The position numbers and the translations under genes were made by a program. A stretch of DNA of 53,083 nucleotides. Source: Gemmatimonadota bacterium (lineage in GTDB: Bacteria > Gemmatimonadota > Gemmatimonadetes > Longimicrobiales > Gaopeijiaceae). The notes under the pieces are model-generated. The model was not told the origin of the DNA, did not search any database, and saw only the letters and a list, made by a program, of their open reading frames with translations. The DNA is taken from positions 1 to 53,083 of the forward strand of contig VXMI01000067.1 of the NCBI GenBank assembly GCA_009841165.1, in the 5' to 3' direction. Position 1 is the first letter of the stretch. Every line of letters starts with the position of its first letter. Below, one piece after another: positions 34,711-43,459 of this stretch.

Positions 34711-35751
34711 CTACACATTGAACCGCACGTACATGATGTCGCCGTCCGCCACCACATATTCCTTCCCCTCCACCCGCATCCGCCCGGCGTCCTTCACGGC
34801 CTGCTCGGTCCCGAAATCGGCAAAGACGTCATACGGGATGATCTCGGCGCGGATGAAACCGCGCTCCATGTCGCTGTGGATCCGCCCCGCGGCCCTGCGT
34901 GCAACCATGCCGCGCCGTATGGTCCAGGCGCGCACGTCCTCGGGTCCTACGGTGAAGAACGAGATCAGATCCATCAGCGAGTACGCTGCGCGGATGAAGC
35001 GGGCCAGCGTCGGTTCGGCGAGCCCCATGTCCTCCAGGAACTCCGTCTGGTCTTCCGGGTCCAGCGCCGCGATTTCGGCCTCGACTCGCGCCGAAAGGAT
35101 CATGCCGGCGCCGCCCATCTCGGCGATTCCCGCCGCCAGCTCCGAATCGAGCGGCTCGCCCACGCGGTCCTCGTCCACGTTGACGGCTGCCAGCAGCGGC
35201 AGATCGGTCAGCAGGCCATAGCCCTTCAGGAAGCCGCGGTACAGCTCGTCACGGGGCACCTGCCGCAACGCGCGGCCTTCCTCCAGCGCGGCGACCGCGG
35301 TCTCGAAGGCACCGATCTCCCGCACGTCGGCCCGCTCCTTGCGCGCTCGGTCGAGCCTGCGCTCCGCGATGCCCAGGTCGGAGAGGACGCACTCGTCGTG
35401 GAAGGCCAGGAGATCCCCGACCGGGTCGGGCGCAGCGTCCAGCGCGGGGTTCACGAAGTCGCGCAGCACCAGACACAGGGCCTCCCGGTCCCGGATCTGC
35501 TGCAGCGCCCCTGGCGAGAGGACGTGCGGTTTGCCACCGTACTCGCCCGGTACGTCCTTGAGGTTGATCGTGGCGTGCGTCGTCTTCTTCGGAGAGTATG
35601 CCCGAGAGAGGAAGTCGACGCGCGGGTCGGGCACGCGCACGGTGCCGACGCGCACCTGGCCGCCGTATCCGACCGGAACGTCGAGCCCCGTCATGGCGTT
35701 GAAGAGGGTCGTCTTGCCCGACCCGGCGAAGCCCGCGAGAACGAACTTCAT
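34711..35751 (-). CDS. ychF: Divergent YchF/Obg-like GTPase
   Basis: A 346-residue member of the YchF family, translation-associated nucleotide hydrolases. The C-terminal DUF933/TGS domain is textbook: FFTVGPEDVRAWTIRRG, GRIHSDMERGFIRAE, RVEGKEYVVADGDIMYVRFNV. The G domain departs from the usual form. The P-loop is GFAGSGKTT where YchF normally has GLPNVGKST, and the G3 region is DVPGEYGG. The AVNVDED motif replaces NKxD as in normal YchF. A ~70-residue helical insert (RRLDRARKERADVREI) follows as usual. No Shine-Dalgarno is visible: the bases before ATG 35751 form one arm of a large inverted repeat. Possibly a second, specialised YchF. Confidence 0.85.
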   Translation of the reverse strand: MKFVLAGFAGSGKTTLFNAMTGLDVPVGYGGQVRVGTVRVPDPRVDFLSRAYSPKKTTHATINLKDVPGEYGGKPHVLSPGALQQIRDREALCLVLRDFVNPALDAAPDPVGDLLAFHDECVLSDLGIAERRLDRARKERADVREIGAFETAVAALEEGRALRQVPRDELYRGFLKGYGLLTDLPLLAAVNVDEDRVGEPLDSELAAGIAEMGGAGMILSARVEAEIAALDPEDQTEFLEDMGLAEPTLARFIRAAYSLMDLISFFTVGPEDVRAWTIRRGMVARRAAGRIHSDMERGFIRAEIIPYDVFADFGTEQAVKDAGRMRVEGKEYVVADGDIMYVRFNV

Positions 35752-35849
35752 CGGCCGGGGGCGGCTTCGGGGACCGTTGAACGCCGTGCGGGTGCCACGA
35801 GCGGCACCGTGAAGGGTGCCGACACCGCGACCGGACCGAAGCCCGGCCG
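35752..35849. repeat. Long imperfect inverted repeat with nested hairpin
   Basis: The right arm 35836-35849 (CCGAAGCCCGGCCG) pairs with the left arm 35752-35770 apart from a short bulge. Inside is a hairpin GGTGCC-ACGAGC-GGCACC (35791-35808). The element begins 16 bp after the susD stop and abuts the YchF start codon. It could end the SusCD transcript, form a structured leader for YchF, or do both. Confidence 0.55.
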
Positions 35850-35865
35850 CGGTGCGACAGGGTTG

Positions 35866-37095
35866 TCAGCTTCCTCCGAGATTCGGGTTCGATTCCCACT
35901 CGTCGATGCCGATCTCGAAGCACACTCCGCGGCCAGCAAGCGAGGGATCGTTCGTTCTCCTGAGGTCGTTGAGCCGGTGGCCCTGCAGCCAGAGTTCCGC
36001 AGAGCGCTCATACATGATCTGCGCCATCACCGCCGCGTGGCTCACCTCGCCCTCGTAGGGATCGAGAGAGACGAAAGCTCGCAACTCGTTGATGAGCTCC
36101 ACGGCGCGTTCGGCACTGCCAATATTCAACTCTGCCTCCGCTTCCATCAAGCGGGCTTCCTGCCAGGTTGAAATCGGGATCGGCGAGTCCCGCAGCTTGT
36201 ACTTCTCCTGCTCCACGTACTTCCGTGTCGGATCGGGGCCCGTTTCGTTGGGTCCCCGGTCGATGAACGAGGTACGCGGATCGGCGATGAAGCGCGGGTC
36301 GTCGTAGAAGGTCGGATGCACGCCCGCCTCCCGCCGAGTGAGGGTACGGGTCAGGCTGGCCACCGAGTTGTTTTCGCGACCGCTGTTCTGCGAGTAGACG
36401 GCTTCGAATCGGTATCCGGCCTGGATCGCCTTCGCGTCGGACATGGCGCCCGCATAGTCACCCAGCATCAGGCGGGCGCGCGCCCGCCCCGCCTGGGCCC
36501 GCATGGCCCAGTCGGGCGCACCAGCGGACGACGCGAGGCTCATGGCCTCGGTGAAGTCCTGGTCCGCAAGCCGGTAGAACTCGGCCGGCGGCATGGCCGG
36601 TCCGCCATCGAGCGTCCCCTCGCAGAAGTTGTCGCCCATCATGATCTTGGCCAGTCCGCCCCAGGTTCGAACCTGTGCGGGCTCCACCATGCCTCCTCCA
36701 CCACCGAAGGCCTCGTCGATGCGCCGGGCGGCATCATCCGCCACCCAGATCGCTCTCGACAGGTTGTTGTAGACGCCGTTGCCATTCGATGTGCGGTCCA
36801 TCAGTCCCGTCTCCACCGACCTCCAGCTCGGGAAGGAGCCGGTATGGATCAGCTCGAACGAAACGAGTCCGATGATGTTGATGGCACCTGTGTACATGAG
36901 CGCCCAGTCACCGGCGACACCGTTGACGACCGGTGGCAGAGCCGCTTCCTGGTCGAGATCCTGTTCCAGGATCTGCTGTTCGTTCTGCACTTCGAGCAAT
37001 CCGTCGCATGCGGCAAGCGCAAACGCGGGAAGCGTGAACGCGAGCAGGTACTGCAACGGAGATCGTTTCCCTGGATAAGTCCGTGAGTAAGTCAT
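35866..37095 (-). CDS. SusD/RagB-family nutrient-binding lipoprotein
   Basis: A 409-residue surface lipoprotein: signal peptide ending in FALAACDG (Cys about 30), then an all-helical TPR-like SusD fold. Family markers are the N-terminal VNGVAGDWALMY region, RAQAGRARARLMLGDY, and the C-terminal SHAAVMAQIMYERSAELWLQGHRLNDLRR, which matches the SusD signature helix. At about 400 residues it is shorter than typical Bacteroidota SusD and like those of Gemmatimonadota. It pairs with the SusC porin encoded 13 bp upstream. The intergenic gap is almost entirely a G8 run on the mRNA strand. Confidence 0.92.
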   Translation of the reverse strand: MTYSRTYPGKRSPLQYLLAFTLPAFALAACDGLLEVQNEQQILEQDLDQEAALPPVVNGVAGDWALMYTGAINIIGLVSFELIHTGSFPSWRSVETGLMDRTSNGNGVYNNLSRAIWVADDAARRIDEAFGGGGGMVEPAQVRTWGGLAKIMMGDNFCEGTLDGGPAMPPAEFYRLADQDFTEAMSLASSAGAPDWAMRAQAGRARARLMLGDYAGAMSDAKAIQAGYRFEAVYSQNSGRENNSVASLTRTLTRREAGVHPTFYDDPRFIADPRTSFIDRGPNETGPDPTRKYVEQEKYKLRDSPIPISTWQEARLMEAEAELNIGSAERAVELINELRAFVSLDPYEGEVSHAAVMAQIMYERSAELWLQGHRLNDLRRTNDPSLAGRGVCFEIGIDEWESNPNLGGS

Positions 37096-37099
37096 TGTG

Positions 37100-37107
37100 C
37101 CCCCCCC
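37100..37107. repeat. Homopolymer C8/G8 tract in the susC-susD junction
   Basis: Eight consecutive C (G on the transcribed strand) lie 4 bp before the susD ATG, in the position of its ribosome-binding site. The gap of 13 bp contains little else. Confidence 0.85.
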
Positions 37108-37108
37108 G

Positions 37109-40003
37109 TCACATCGACGTGCGGAATGTCAACAGGAAGATCCTCGGCGGCGGCAGGGTGTCGAAGTCCTGCGCCTGCCGGAGGTTCGCGGCCCCGTCCC
37201 AATTGGTCTCCGGGTGGATTCCGGAGAACTTGCTCCACATCCAGAGATTCCGGGCGGAGAAGCGGATGCTGGAGCGGGTCAGACCGAACTGGCTCAGCAA
37301 TTCGTCTGGCAGGTCGTAGCCGACGCTGAGCTCCCGTACGGTGAAGAAGTCCGCCGGCTCGTAGAAGCCGGTCCAGCCCAGCGTGACGGTGTAGTTGTAC
37401 AGTGAATCCGATGCCGGTGTCGGGTCGCCGTTGGGCCTCTGCACCAGCGACAGATACTCATCACCCGTGCGCACCCGGTTCGACCAGTAGCGGGAGAAGT
37501 TGTTCTTTACCATGCCACCCCGGAACTCCGCCATGCCGTCGAGCGTGAGGTTGCCCCAGCGCAGCTGCGTCGAATAGGAGCCGAACCACTTGGGGTCAGT
37601 TTGCCCCTGGAACATCTGCTCGTCGGTGCGGCTGTGCCTTCGGGCCGTCGGGTCCCACCCGACGAGTTCGTAACCCCACGCTCCGTGCACGGGATACCCC
37701 TCGCTGATCCGGTAGCCGAACCCGGAGATGTCGGCCACGCCGCCCATGTCGGTGACCTCGTTCTTCGAAGTCGCGAACTGGACGTTCGACGACAATTCGA
37801 GGCTCTCGGAGCTGTAGAGAAGGGCGTTCAGCCCGATCTCGATCCCGCGGTTCTCGATCTGGCCGATGTTCGTCAACTGGTCGGCCGTGAATCCCTGCGA
37901 CGACGGGAACGGCTTGAAGAGCAGCGCATCCCTCGTCTTCTGGAAGTAGGCGGTGAACTCGAGGCCTATCCGGTCGTCCAGCAGGCCTGCGTCCATCCCG
38001 ACTTCCACTTCCCGGGAGCGCTCGGGTCCCAGTTCCGGATTTCCGATGTTGCCCGGAGTCACGGCAGGCAGCCCGCCCTGTGCCGAGACCGGCGCCCAGG
38101 TGCGGTCCGCCGCGAACTGTGCCGGTGCCAGGCCGGATTCGCCGTATGCCACCCGCAGCTTCATGGTGGGCACCAGACCCGCGGGCCAGAAGCCCTCCTG
38201 CGAGATGTTGTACGCCACGGAGGCCTTCGGATAGAGCTGCGTGTTGAACTCGTTGCCGAAGGCGGAGTTGCCGTCCAGCCGCATGCCCGCGGTGACGAAG
38301 ACCTTGTCCCAGAGCCCGAGTGTCTCCTGCACGAAGACACCGGCGTTGATCTCCTCGACCCGCCGTTCGGATCCCTGCGTCGTCGATGTCGCATCGACCG
38401 ACTTGACCCCGGGAGCGGGGAAGTCGGTACCGCGTGCGTCGACCCGAATGGTGTTCTCGAAGTTGCCCTGGAAGCCCGCGGTGAACTCCGAGGTGAGTGT
38501 CTCGCCGAACGAATTGGACAGGGTCGCGCGGTACTCGGTCGTGATGTCGCGGAAGCTCCGCGTGTGGTTGCGCTTGTTGCCGAGCTTGTTGCCCGATCCC
38601 TCGTACCCGAATGGGAAGAACTTGGTGAACTCGTCGGCGTACCAGTCGACGCCGCTCCGGAAGGTGTGACTGAAGTTGTCGGTGGGCTGGTGGGTCACCT
38701 CGAACCCCGATGTGGTGCGCAGCACGCGCTGGAAGTTCTCGAGCGTGCTGTTGGCGGCCACGCTTCCGAAGCGCTCGCCGTATGGTCGCTCCGGCGAGGC
38801 GGTGTACGGCAACCCGCTCGCGAACTGGGAATAGAGTCCGTGGAGCGCGTTGTTGTCGTCGGGGACCCGTAATCGGTTGTGCACGATGCCCGTTGTCGCG
38901 GTGACGGTCACGGTCGGGCTCAGAACGGTCGTCAGGTTGAGCCTGCCGGTGATCACCTTGTTCCAGTTCGCGTCCCCCTTGAGCGACGCCTCCTGGCCCT
39001 TGTAGCTCCCGGAAATGAAGTACCGGACAGCCTGGCCTCCGCCGCTGACGGAACCCGCATAGCGATGGTGATAGCCGTTTTCGACGAGTTCGGTCGGGTC
39101 ACGCGCCTGGAAACCGTCGGGGCCCTGGAAGTACTGGTTCATCCTTCCCGGGAAGGTGTCCGTCGGCGTCCGCTCGAAGCCCTGTTCGACCTCGAAATTC
39201 CACTGGGGGGCACCGCTGCGGCCCCGCTTGGTGAAGATCTGGATGACTCCGTTCGCGCCCTGCGTTCCATACAGGGTCGAGGCCGCCGATCCCTTCACGA
39301 TTTCGATCCGGTCGATTTCGGAAGGCGAAATGTCCTGCAGCCTGGAAATGTCCATGCCGCCGAACCAGACGCCCGACTGGTCGTGTGAGGCGTCGACGCG
39401 GATTCCGTCGATGTACACCACGGGGTCTCCGCTGAGCGACACCGAGGTCATTCCGCGGATGCGGATCATGCCTCCTAGGCCGACCGTCCCGGAGGCGAGG
39501 TTCATCGCCACGCCCGCGGAGCGCCCCTGGATGAGCTGGTCCACGCTGGTGATGGGCGCCGAACGCACGACATCGACTGCGTTCACCGTCGAAATGGAGT
39601 TGCCCAGCTTGCGCCGGGCGGTTTCGGCCCCGGAGCCGGTCACCACGATTTCATCGAGGCTGATCGCGCGCTCGGTCAGGGCGAAGTCGGCCAGGGCGGT
39701 TCCCCCGGCGTCGACGGTGACCTGGACCTCCTCGACCCCGAATCCGATCATGTCCGCCCGGACCGTTACCGGCCCGGCGGGAACATTCGGGATGAGAAAG
39801 CGTCCGTTGTTGCCGGTCAGGGTGCCAAGTCCGCTTCCCACGATCGAGACCTGCACTCCGGAGAGCTCTCGACCGCTGGTCGCGTGGGTCACCTGGCCCG
39901 TGACGGTGCCGGCCTGCTGTGCCAGCAACGGGGCAGCGCTCACCAGGAACGTTGCGCAGACCGCCAGGCCGAGCCGGAAGGGATGACAGTTGGGAATCTT
40001 CAT
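37109..40003 (-). CDS. SusC/RagA-family TonB-linked outer-membrane porin
   Basis: A 964-residue TonB-dependent transporter: signal peptide (FLVSAAPLLAQQ), CarboxypepD_reg-like Ig domain (GTVTGQVTHATSGRELSGVQV, residues ~30-110), then a TonB-box-like stretch ALTERAISLDEIVVTG. The plug follows with its SusC signature PITSVDQLIQGRSAGV, MIRIRGMTSVSLSGDPVVYIDGIRVD and EIVKGSAASTLYGTQGANGVIQIFTKRG. The beta-barrel ends in IRFSARNLWMWSKFSGIHPE and a terminal aromatic strand. AGGAGG five bases upstream supports ATG 40003. With SusD it should import an oligomeric nutrient; no glycosidase or peptidase is in the same operon, so the substrate is open. Confidence 0.95.
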   Translation of the reverse strand: MKIPNCHPFRLGLAVCATFLVSAAPLLAQQAGTVTGQVTHATSGRELSGVQVSIVGSGLGTLTGNNGRFLIPNVPAGPVTVRADMIGFGVEEVQVTVDAGGTALADFALTERAISLDEIVVTGSGAETARRKLGNSISTVNAVDVVRSAPITSVDQLIQGRSAGVAMNLASGTVGLGGMIRIRGMTSVSLSGDPVVYIDGIRVDASHDQSGVWFGGMDISRLQDISPSEIDRIEIVKGSAASTLYGTQGANGVIQIFTKRGRSGAPQWNFEVEQGFERTPTDTFPGRMNQYFQGPDGFQARDPTELVENGYHHRYAGSVSGGGQAVRYFISGSYKGQEASLKGDANWNKVITGRLNLTTVLSPTVTVTATTGIVHNRLRVPDDNNALHGLYSQFASGLPYTASPERPYGERFGSVAANSTLENFQRVLRTTSGFEVTHQPTDNFSHTFRSGVDWYADEFTKFFPFGYEGSGNKLGNKRNHTRSFRDITTEYRATLSNSFGETLTSEFTAGFQGNFENTIRVDARGTDFPAPGVKSVDATSTTQGSERRVEEINAGVFVQETLGLWDKVFVTAGMRLDGNSAFGNEFNTQLYPKASVAYNISQEGFWPAGLVPTMKLRVAYGESGLAPAQFAADRTWAPVSAQGGLPAVTPGNIGNPELGPERSREVEVGMDAGLLDDRIGLEFTAYFQKTRDALLFKPFPSSQGFTADQLTNIGQIENRGIEIGLNALLYSSESLELSSNVQFATSKNEVTDMGGVADISGFGYRISEGYPVHGAWGYELVGWDPTARRHSRTDEQMFQGQTDPKWFGSYSTQLRWGNLTLDGMAEFRGGMVKNNFSRYWSNRVRTGDEYLSLVQRPNGDPTPASDSLYNYTVTLGWTGFYEPADFFTVRELSVGYDLPDELLSQFGLTRSSIRFSARNLWMWSKFSGIHPETNWDGAANLRQAQDFDTLPPPRIFLLTFRTSM

Positions 40004-40084
40004 CCGTACCTCCTCCTGCAGTGGTCCGGAGAACTCCCGCCTCAACCCGGGCCGGGAGCTTCCGGAACCGGTATGTATGGGTAG

Positions 40085-40099
40085 CAATATACGTTATTG
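40085..40099. promoter_or_regulatory. AT-rich palindrome upstream of susC
   Basis: CAATA-TACGT-TATTG lies about 82 bp upstream of the susC start in an AT-rich island (40077-40112). TACAAT- and TATATT-like hexamers occur on the minus strand, so this is a likely promoter/operator. The rest of the 218-bp gap to 40222 holds nothing else clear. Confidence 0.4.
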
Positions 40100-40221
40100 T
40101 ATCCATATCGCTACTCAGAGGTGGGCGCGCAGAATGTGGCATGCGTGTGCGGCCGGGCTGGCGGCAGGGCCGCCGTCCGCTGTAGTGTCCCGGTTCCGAC
40201 ATTCCTCTTGATGCGGGACGC

Positions 40222-41514
40222 ATGCGCATGACATCCCACCGGGCTCACCGACTCACTCGCCGCGGCTTCCTCCACGCCGGCGCAGCCGGGCTGGCAGGGG
40301 TCCCACTGGCTGGTTGCGCTCCCGCATCCGATTCGGCCGGCTCCGGCAGGCGTCCCGAACTGTCCCGTCCCGATGGCGTCGATGACGTTGCGTGGACGGA
40401 CGTACGGGGTCATTTCATCCTCGAGCCCGGCACGGCGTACATGAACAACGCCAGTCTGGGCATGCCCCCTGCGTCGGTCGCCGAGGCCGTGGCTGCCGGT
40501 TACGAGGCGCTGTCGCGCGAACCGCTGCTGGGGAAGAACGACCTGGGCGGGGTCATTGCCGACCGCGTGGTTCCGGGACTTGCGGCGCTGCTGGGCGCGG
40601 AGGCGGACGAAATGGCGCTCACGCGGAATGCGACCGAGGCGCTGCACATGGGGGCTGTCGGGGTGCGCCTGCGGCCGGGTGACGAGGTTCTGGTGACGAG
40701 CCAGGAGCATCCGGCCGGGCGGCGGCCATGGGAATTCCGTGCGCAGCGCGACGGTGTGAAGGTGAACACGGTCTTCATCCCCAGCCCGTTCGAGAGCGGG
40801 GAACAGGTGGTCGGCCTGGTGGAGGAGGCGCTGACCCCCGCGACGCGGGTGCTGGCGTTCTGCCACGTGACCCGCGGCGGGCACCTCTACCCGGTCGCGG
40901 ACCTCTGTGCCCTGGCCCGCGAGCGCGGGATCGTGAGCCATGTGGACGGAGCGCAGGCGGTCGGGATGTTCCCGGTCGATCTGCACGCGCTGGCGTGCGA
41001 CACCTACTCGGCCAGCCTGCACAAGTGGCTGCTGGGGCCGATGGGCACGGGTGTGTTCTACGTACGGCGGGGCGTGCGGGACCGGGTGCAGTCGGCGTTC
41101 GCGCACGACGCCACCGTGGACGCGCCCGCCTACCAGCCGCCGGGGACGATCGGGTTGCCGGTTCGGGCGGGGCTGGCCGCGACGCTGGACTTCTTCGAGA
41201 CGCTGGGGCTGGAACATGTGGCGGCACGGACGCGCCACCTGTCCGACCACCTGAAGCGGCGGCTTCGTGAAACCCCGGGCGTGACCCTGCTGAGCGGGCC
41301 CGACCGCGTCACCTCGTGCCCGGGCTCGACCATCTTCGAGCTGGAGGGGCTGGACGCGGTCGAGGCCGTGTCACTGATCGCCGAGCGCGCCCGGATCCAC
41401 ATTGACGAGCACCAGCGCGACGGACACAATGCCATCAGGATTTCGACCCACGTCTACAACACGACGGCCGAGATAGACCGTCTCGTGGACGCATTCCGGG
41501 GACTGTCCGCGTAG
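40222..41514 (+). CDS. Tat-exported class V aminotransferase-fold enzyme, probable lipoprotein
   Basis: A 430-residue PLP-fold enzyme with a twin-arginine leader (LTRRGFLHAGAAGLAGVPLAGC) that ends in a lipobox-like LAGC, so it is predicted to be exported folded and lipid-anchored. The catalytic domain follows: NNASLGMPP, LTRNATEALHMG, the PLP Asp in VSHVDGAQAVG, and the cofactor Lys in SASLHKWLLGPMGTG (about residue 270). The C-terminal domain ends IRISTHVYNTTAEIDRLVDAF. The fold is isopenicillin-N-epimerase/cysteine-desulfurase-like. It is followed after 31 bp by a formamidase-like lipoprotein gene, a likely operon partner. Confidence 0.87.
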   Translation: MRMTSHRAHRLTRRGFLHAGAAGLAGVPLAGCAPASDSAGSGRRPELSRPDGVDDVAWTDVRGHFILEPGTAYMNNASLGMPPASVAEAVAAGYEALSREPLLGKNDLGGVIADRVVPGLAALLGAEADEMALTRNATEALHMGAVGVRLRPGDEVLVTSQEHPAGRRPWEFRAQRDGVKVNTVFIPSPFESGEQVVGLVEEALTPATRVLAFCHVTRGGHLYPVADLCALARERGIVSHVDGAQAVGMFPVDLHALACDTYSASLHKWLLGPMGTGVFYVRRGVRDRVQSAFAHDATVDAPAYQPPGTIGLPVRAGLAATLDFFETLGLEHVAARTRHLSDHLKRRLRETPGVTLLSGPDRVTSCPGSTIFELEGLDAVEAVSLIAERARIHIDEHQRDGHNAIRISTHVYNTTAEIDRLVDAFRGLSA

Positions 41515-41545
41515 CGCACGACTCACCATCGGGAAGGAGCTGACC

Positions 41546-42562
41546 ATGTCCGCCAAGTCGATCCCCGCCGCCGGATTCCTCGTGTGCTGCCTGGCCCTCG
41601 GCGCCTGCCGTATCGATCCCGTTGCCGATCAGGCCGGCACCGCCGCCGCCGAGACCCCGGCGCCACAGTTCACGCTCGGCTCCGAGAACTCGCACAACCG
41701 CTGGAGTTCGACCATACCGCCGCAGCTGACGGTTCCCTCCGGAGCAGTGGTCGAGGTGTTCACCAAGGAAGCTTCGGACGGCCAGATCACCGAGTCGACG
41801 ACGGCCGAAGACCTGCCCAACGTCAACTTCGACCTGATCCACGCCCTCACGGGGCCCATCCAGGTCGAAGGCGCGAGTCCGGGCGATCTGCTCGCGGTGA
41901 CGCTGCACGAGATCGAGGTGCAGGGCTGGGGATGGGCGGGCATCTTCCCCGGCTTCGGCTTCCTGCCCGAGGACTTTCCCGGGCCCTGGCTCCGGGGCTT
42001 CCCGATGGAGCCGGGAGCGACGGAAGTCCGCTTCAACGACGACATCACGATTCCGCTGGCCCCGTTCGCGGGAGTCATGGGGGTGGCGCCAGCGACCGAT
42101 TCCATGCTGGTGACCATCCCGCCCCGGACCAACGGCGGCAACATGGACAACCGCCACATGATCGCCGGAACCACCGTCTATTTCCCCGTGCAGGTGGAGG
42201 GCGCGCTCTTCTCGATCGGCGACGCGCACGCCGCGCAGGGCGACGGCGAGGTGTCGGGTTCGGCCATCGAGGCACCGATGCGCGTCGTCCTGGAAGTCGA
42301 GGTGATGGAAAACACGCGGGGGATGGTCGAGCCCCAGTACGAGACCGACGAGTACTACGCCGTGACCGGCTTCGCCACCACAATCGACGAGGCAGCCCGC
42401 AAGGCGACCCGCTACATGATCGACTACCTGGTGGCGGCGCACGGGCTCACGCGCGAGGAAGCCTACGTGCTCTGCTCGATCGCGGGCGATCTGAAGATCT
42501 CGGAGACGGTGGACGTGCCGCACATGCTCGTGAGCATGCACATGCCCAAGTCGATCTTCTGA
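41546..42562 (+). CDS. Acetamidase/formamidase-family lipoprotein
   Basis: A 338-residue FmdA/AmdA-family amidohydrolase with a lipoprotein signal (LVCCLALGAC). The family fold is recognised by VHALTGPIQVEGASPGDLLAVTLHEIEVQGWGW-type sequence (the window reads IHALTG), FPGFGFLPEDF, PLAPFAGVMGVAP, PPRTNGGNMDNRHMIAGTTVYFPV and FSIGDAHAAQGDGEVSG, which carry the expected metal-site Asp/His/Asn residues. The C-terminal ICSIAGDLKISETVD-like segment (here LCSIAGDLKISETVD) is also typical. It should hydrolyse small amides to ammonia outside the cytoplasm. GGAAGGAG precedes the start by several bases. Likely co-transcribed with the Tat aminotransferase-fold gene 31 bp upstream. Confidence 0.9.
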   Translation: MSAKSIPAAGFLVCCLALGACRIDPVADQAGTAAAETPAPQFTLGSENSHNRWSSTIPPQLTVPSGAVVEVFTKEASDGQITESTTAEDLPNVNFDLIHALTGPIQVEGASPGDLLAVTLHEIEVQGWGWAGIFPGFGFLPEDFPGPWLRGFPMEPGATEVRFNDDITIPLAPFAGVMGVAPATDSMLVTIPPRTNGGNMDNRHMIAGTTVYFPVQVEGALFSIGDAHAAQGDGEVSGSAIEAPMRVVLEVEVMENTRGMVEPQYETDEYYAVTGFATTIDEAARKATRYMIDYLVAAHGLTREEAYVLCSIAGDLKISETVDVPHMLVSMHMPKSIF

Positions 42563-42574
42563 GGTCGACTGCGT

Positions 42575-43444
42575 TCAGTCCGCCAGCGCCCTCGCCACGG
42601 TGAGGTGATAGATCGTCTGCTGCCGCTCGTAGATCACGAGGACCAGCCCCTCCGACTGCGCCTCCAGGAGCACCTGGCTGAAGATGGCTCCCAGTTCGCG
42701 GGACTTTCGGGCCGAGACCGATTCCAACGCCAGATCCACGATCCGCTCGACGTGTGGCACGAGCTCGGCGGGTACGCGGGCTAGAACCTCCGGCGGTCGC
42801 TCTGCCGGTGGTGCGAACGCGGCGTAGGAGAGGTCGACGGTGGTGCCGAACTCGTGTGAGCTTACGCCGGCTGCCGCATTCGGGTTCGAGCGACGCAACC
42901 GTGCCTGCCTCTGCGACGTGCGCAGTGCGCTCGTGACCTCGATTCGGTAGGGCGGAAGTCCCATCTCCGCGAGGCGTTCCTGAAACCGCCCGCCCAGTTG
43001 CTCGAGCAGGACCGGAACGTGGGGAACGACGTAGGCGGGGGACACTCCGGGACGAACGATCCAGTGAGCGGTGCTGTCTTCGAGCTGAACGAGCCGCCCC
43101 GCCGCAAGAAGTGAGTCCCTTGCGCCTCGGTCCGCTACCCGCACGCCGAGGTCGCGGGCGCGCGCCACGTGCGACGCGTTGCGAAAGCGGCGGAGTGCCT
43201 CCTCCCGGGCCGGTGTCATGACCGGAAGGGGAGACAGAATGCCCTCGGCTCTGTCCGCCTCCTGGTCCGTCAGGGCGAGCGCCTGCGACAGGGCTTGCTC
43301 GATCTCCCTCGCCGTGGCGACCGTGGCCGCCTCCACGGCCGCCTCGCGCTCCCGATCCATTCTGCCGCACGCGGTGATGAGCAGCGCCGCGGCCACCGTC
43401 AATCCGGCCGTGAATCGAAGCGCCGTTGAACCGCCAGTCTTCAT
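42575..43444 (-). CDS. DUF5715-family lipoprotein with M15/VanY-like motif
   Basis: A 289-residue lipoprotein (lipobox LLITACG) matching the DUF5715 type. The C-terminal half contains IEVTSALRTSQRQARLRRSN followed by GVSSHEFGTTVDLSY (about residues 195-209). This resembles the S-x-H-x-x-G-x-x-x-D zinc motif of M15/VanY-type D,D-carboxypeptidases and a GYR-type loop before it. A terminal VIYERQQTIYHLTVA could supply the last His. A cell-wall or D-Ala-D-Ala peptidase role is an inference. The N-terminal half is helical and charged. Its upstream region carries a strong palindrome that overlaps the 3' end of the M28 gene. Confidence 0.75.
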   Translation of the reverse strand: MKTGGSTALRFTAGLTVAAALLITACGRMDREREAAVEAATVATAREIEQALSQALALTDQEADRAEGILSPLPVMTPAREEALRRFRNASHVARARDLGVRVADRGARDSLLAAGRLVQLEDSTAHWIVRPGVSPAYVVPHVPVLLEQLGGRFQERLAEMGLPPYRIEVTSALRTSQRQARLRRSNPNAAAGVSSHEFGTTVDLSYAAFAPPAERPPEVLARVPAELVPHVERIVDLALESVSARKSRELGAIFSQVLLEAQSEGLVLVIYERQQTIYHLTVARALAD

Positions 43445-43459
43445 CTGCTAGTCAAGGCA

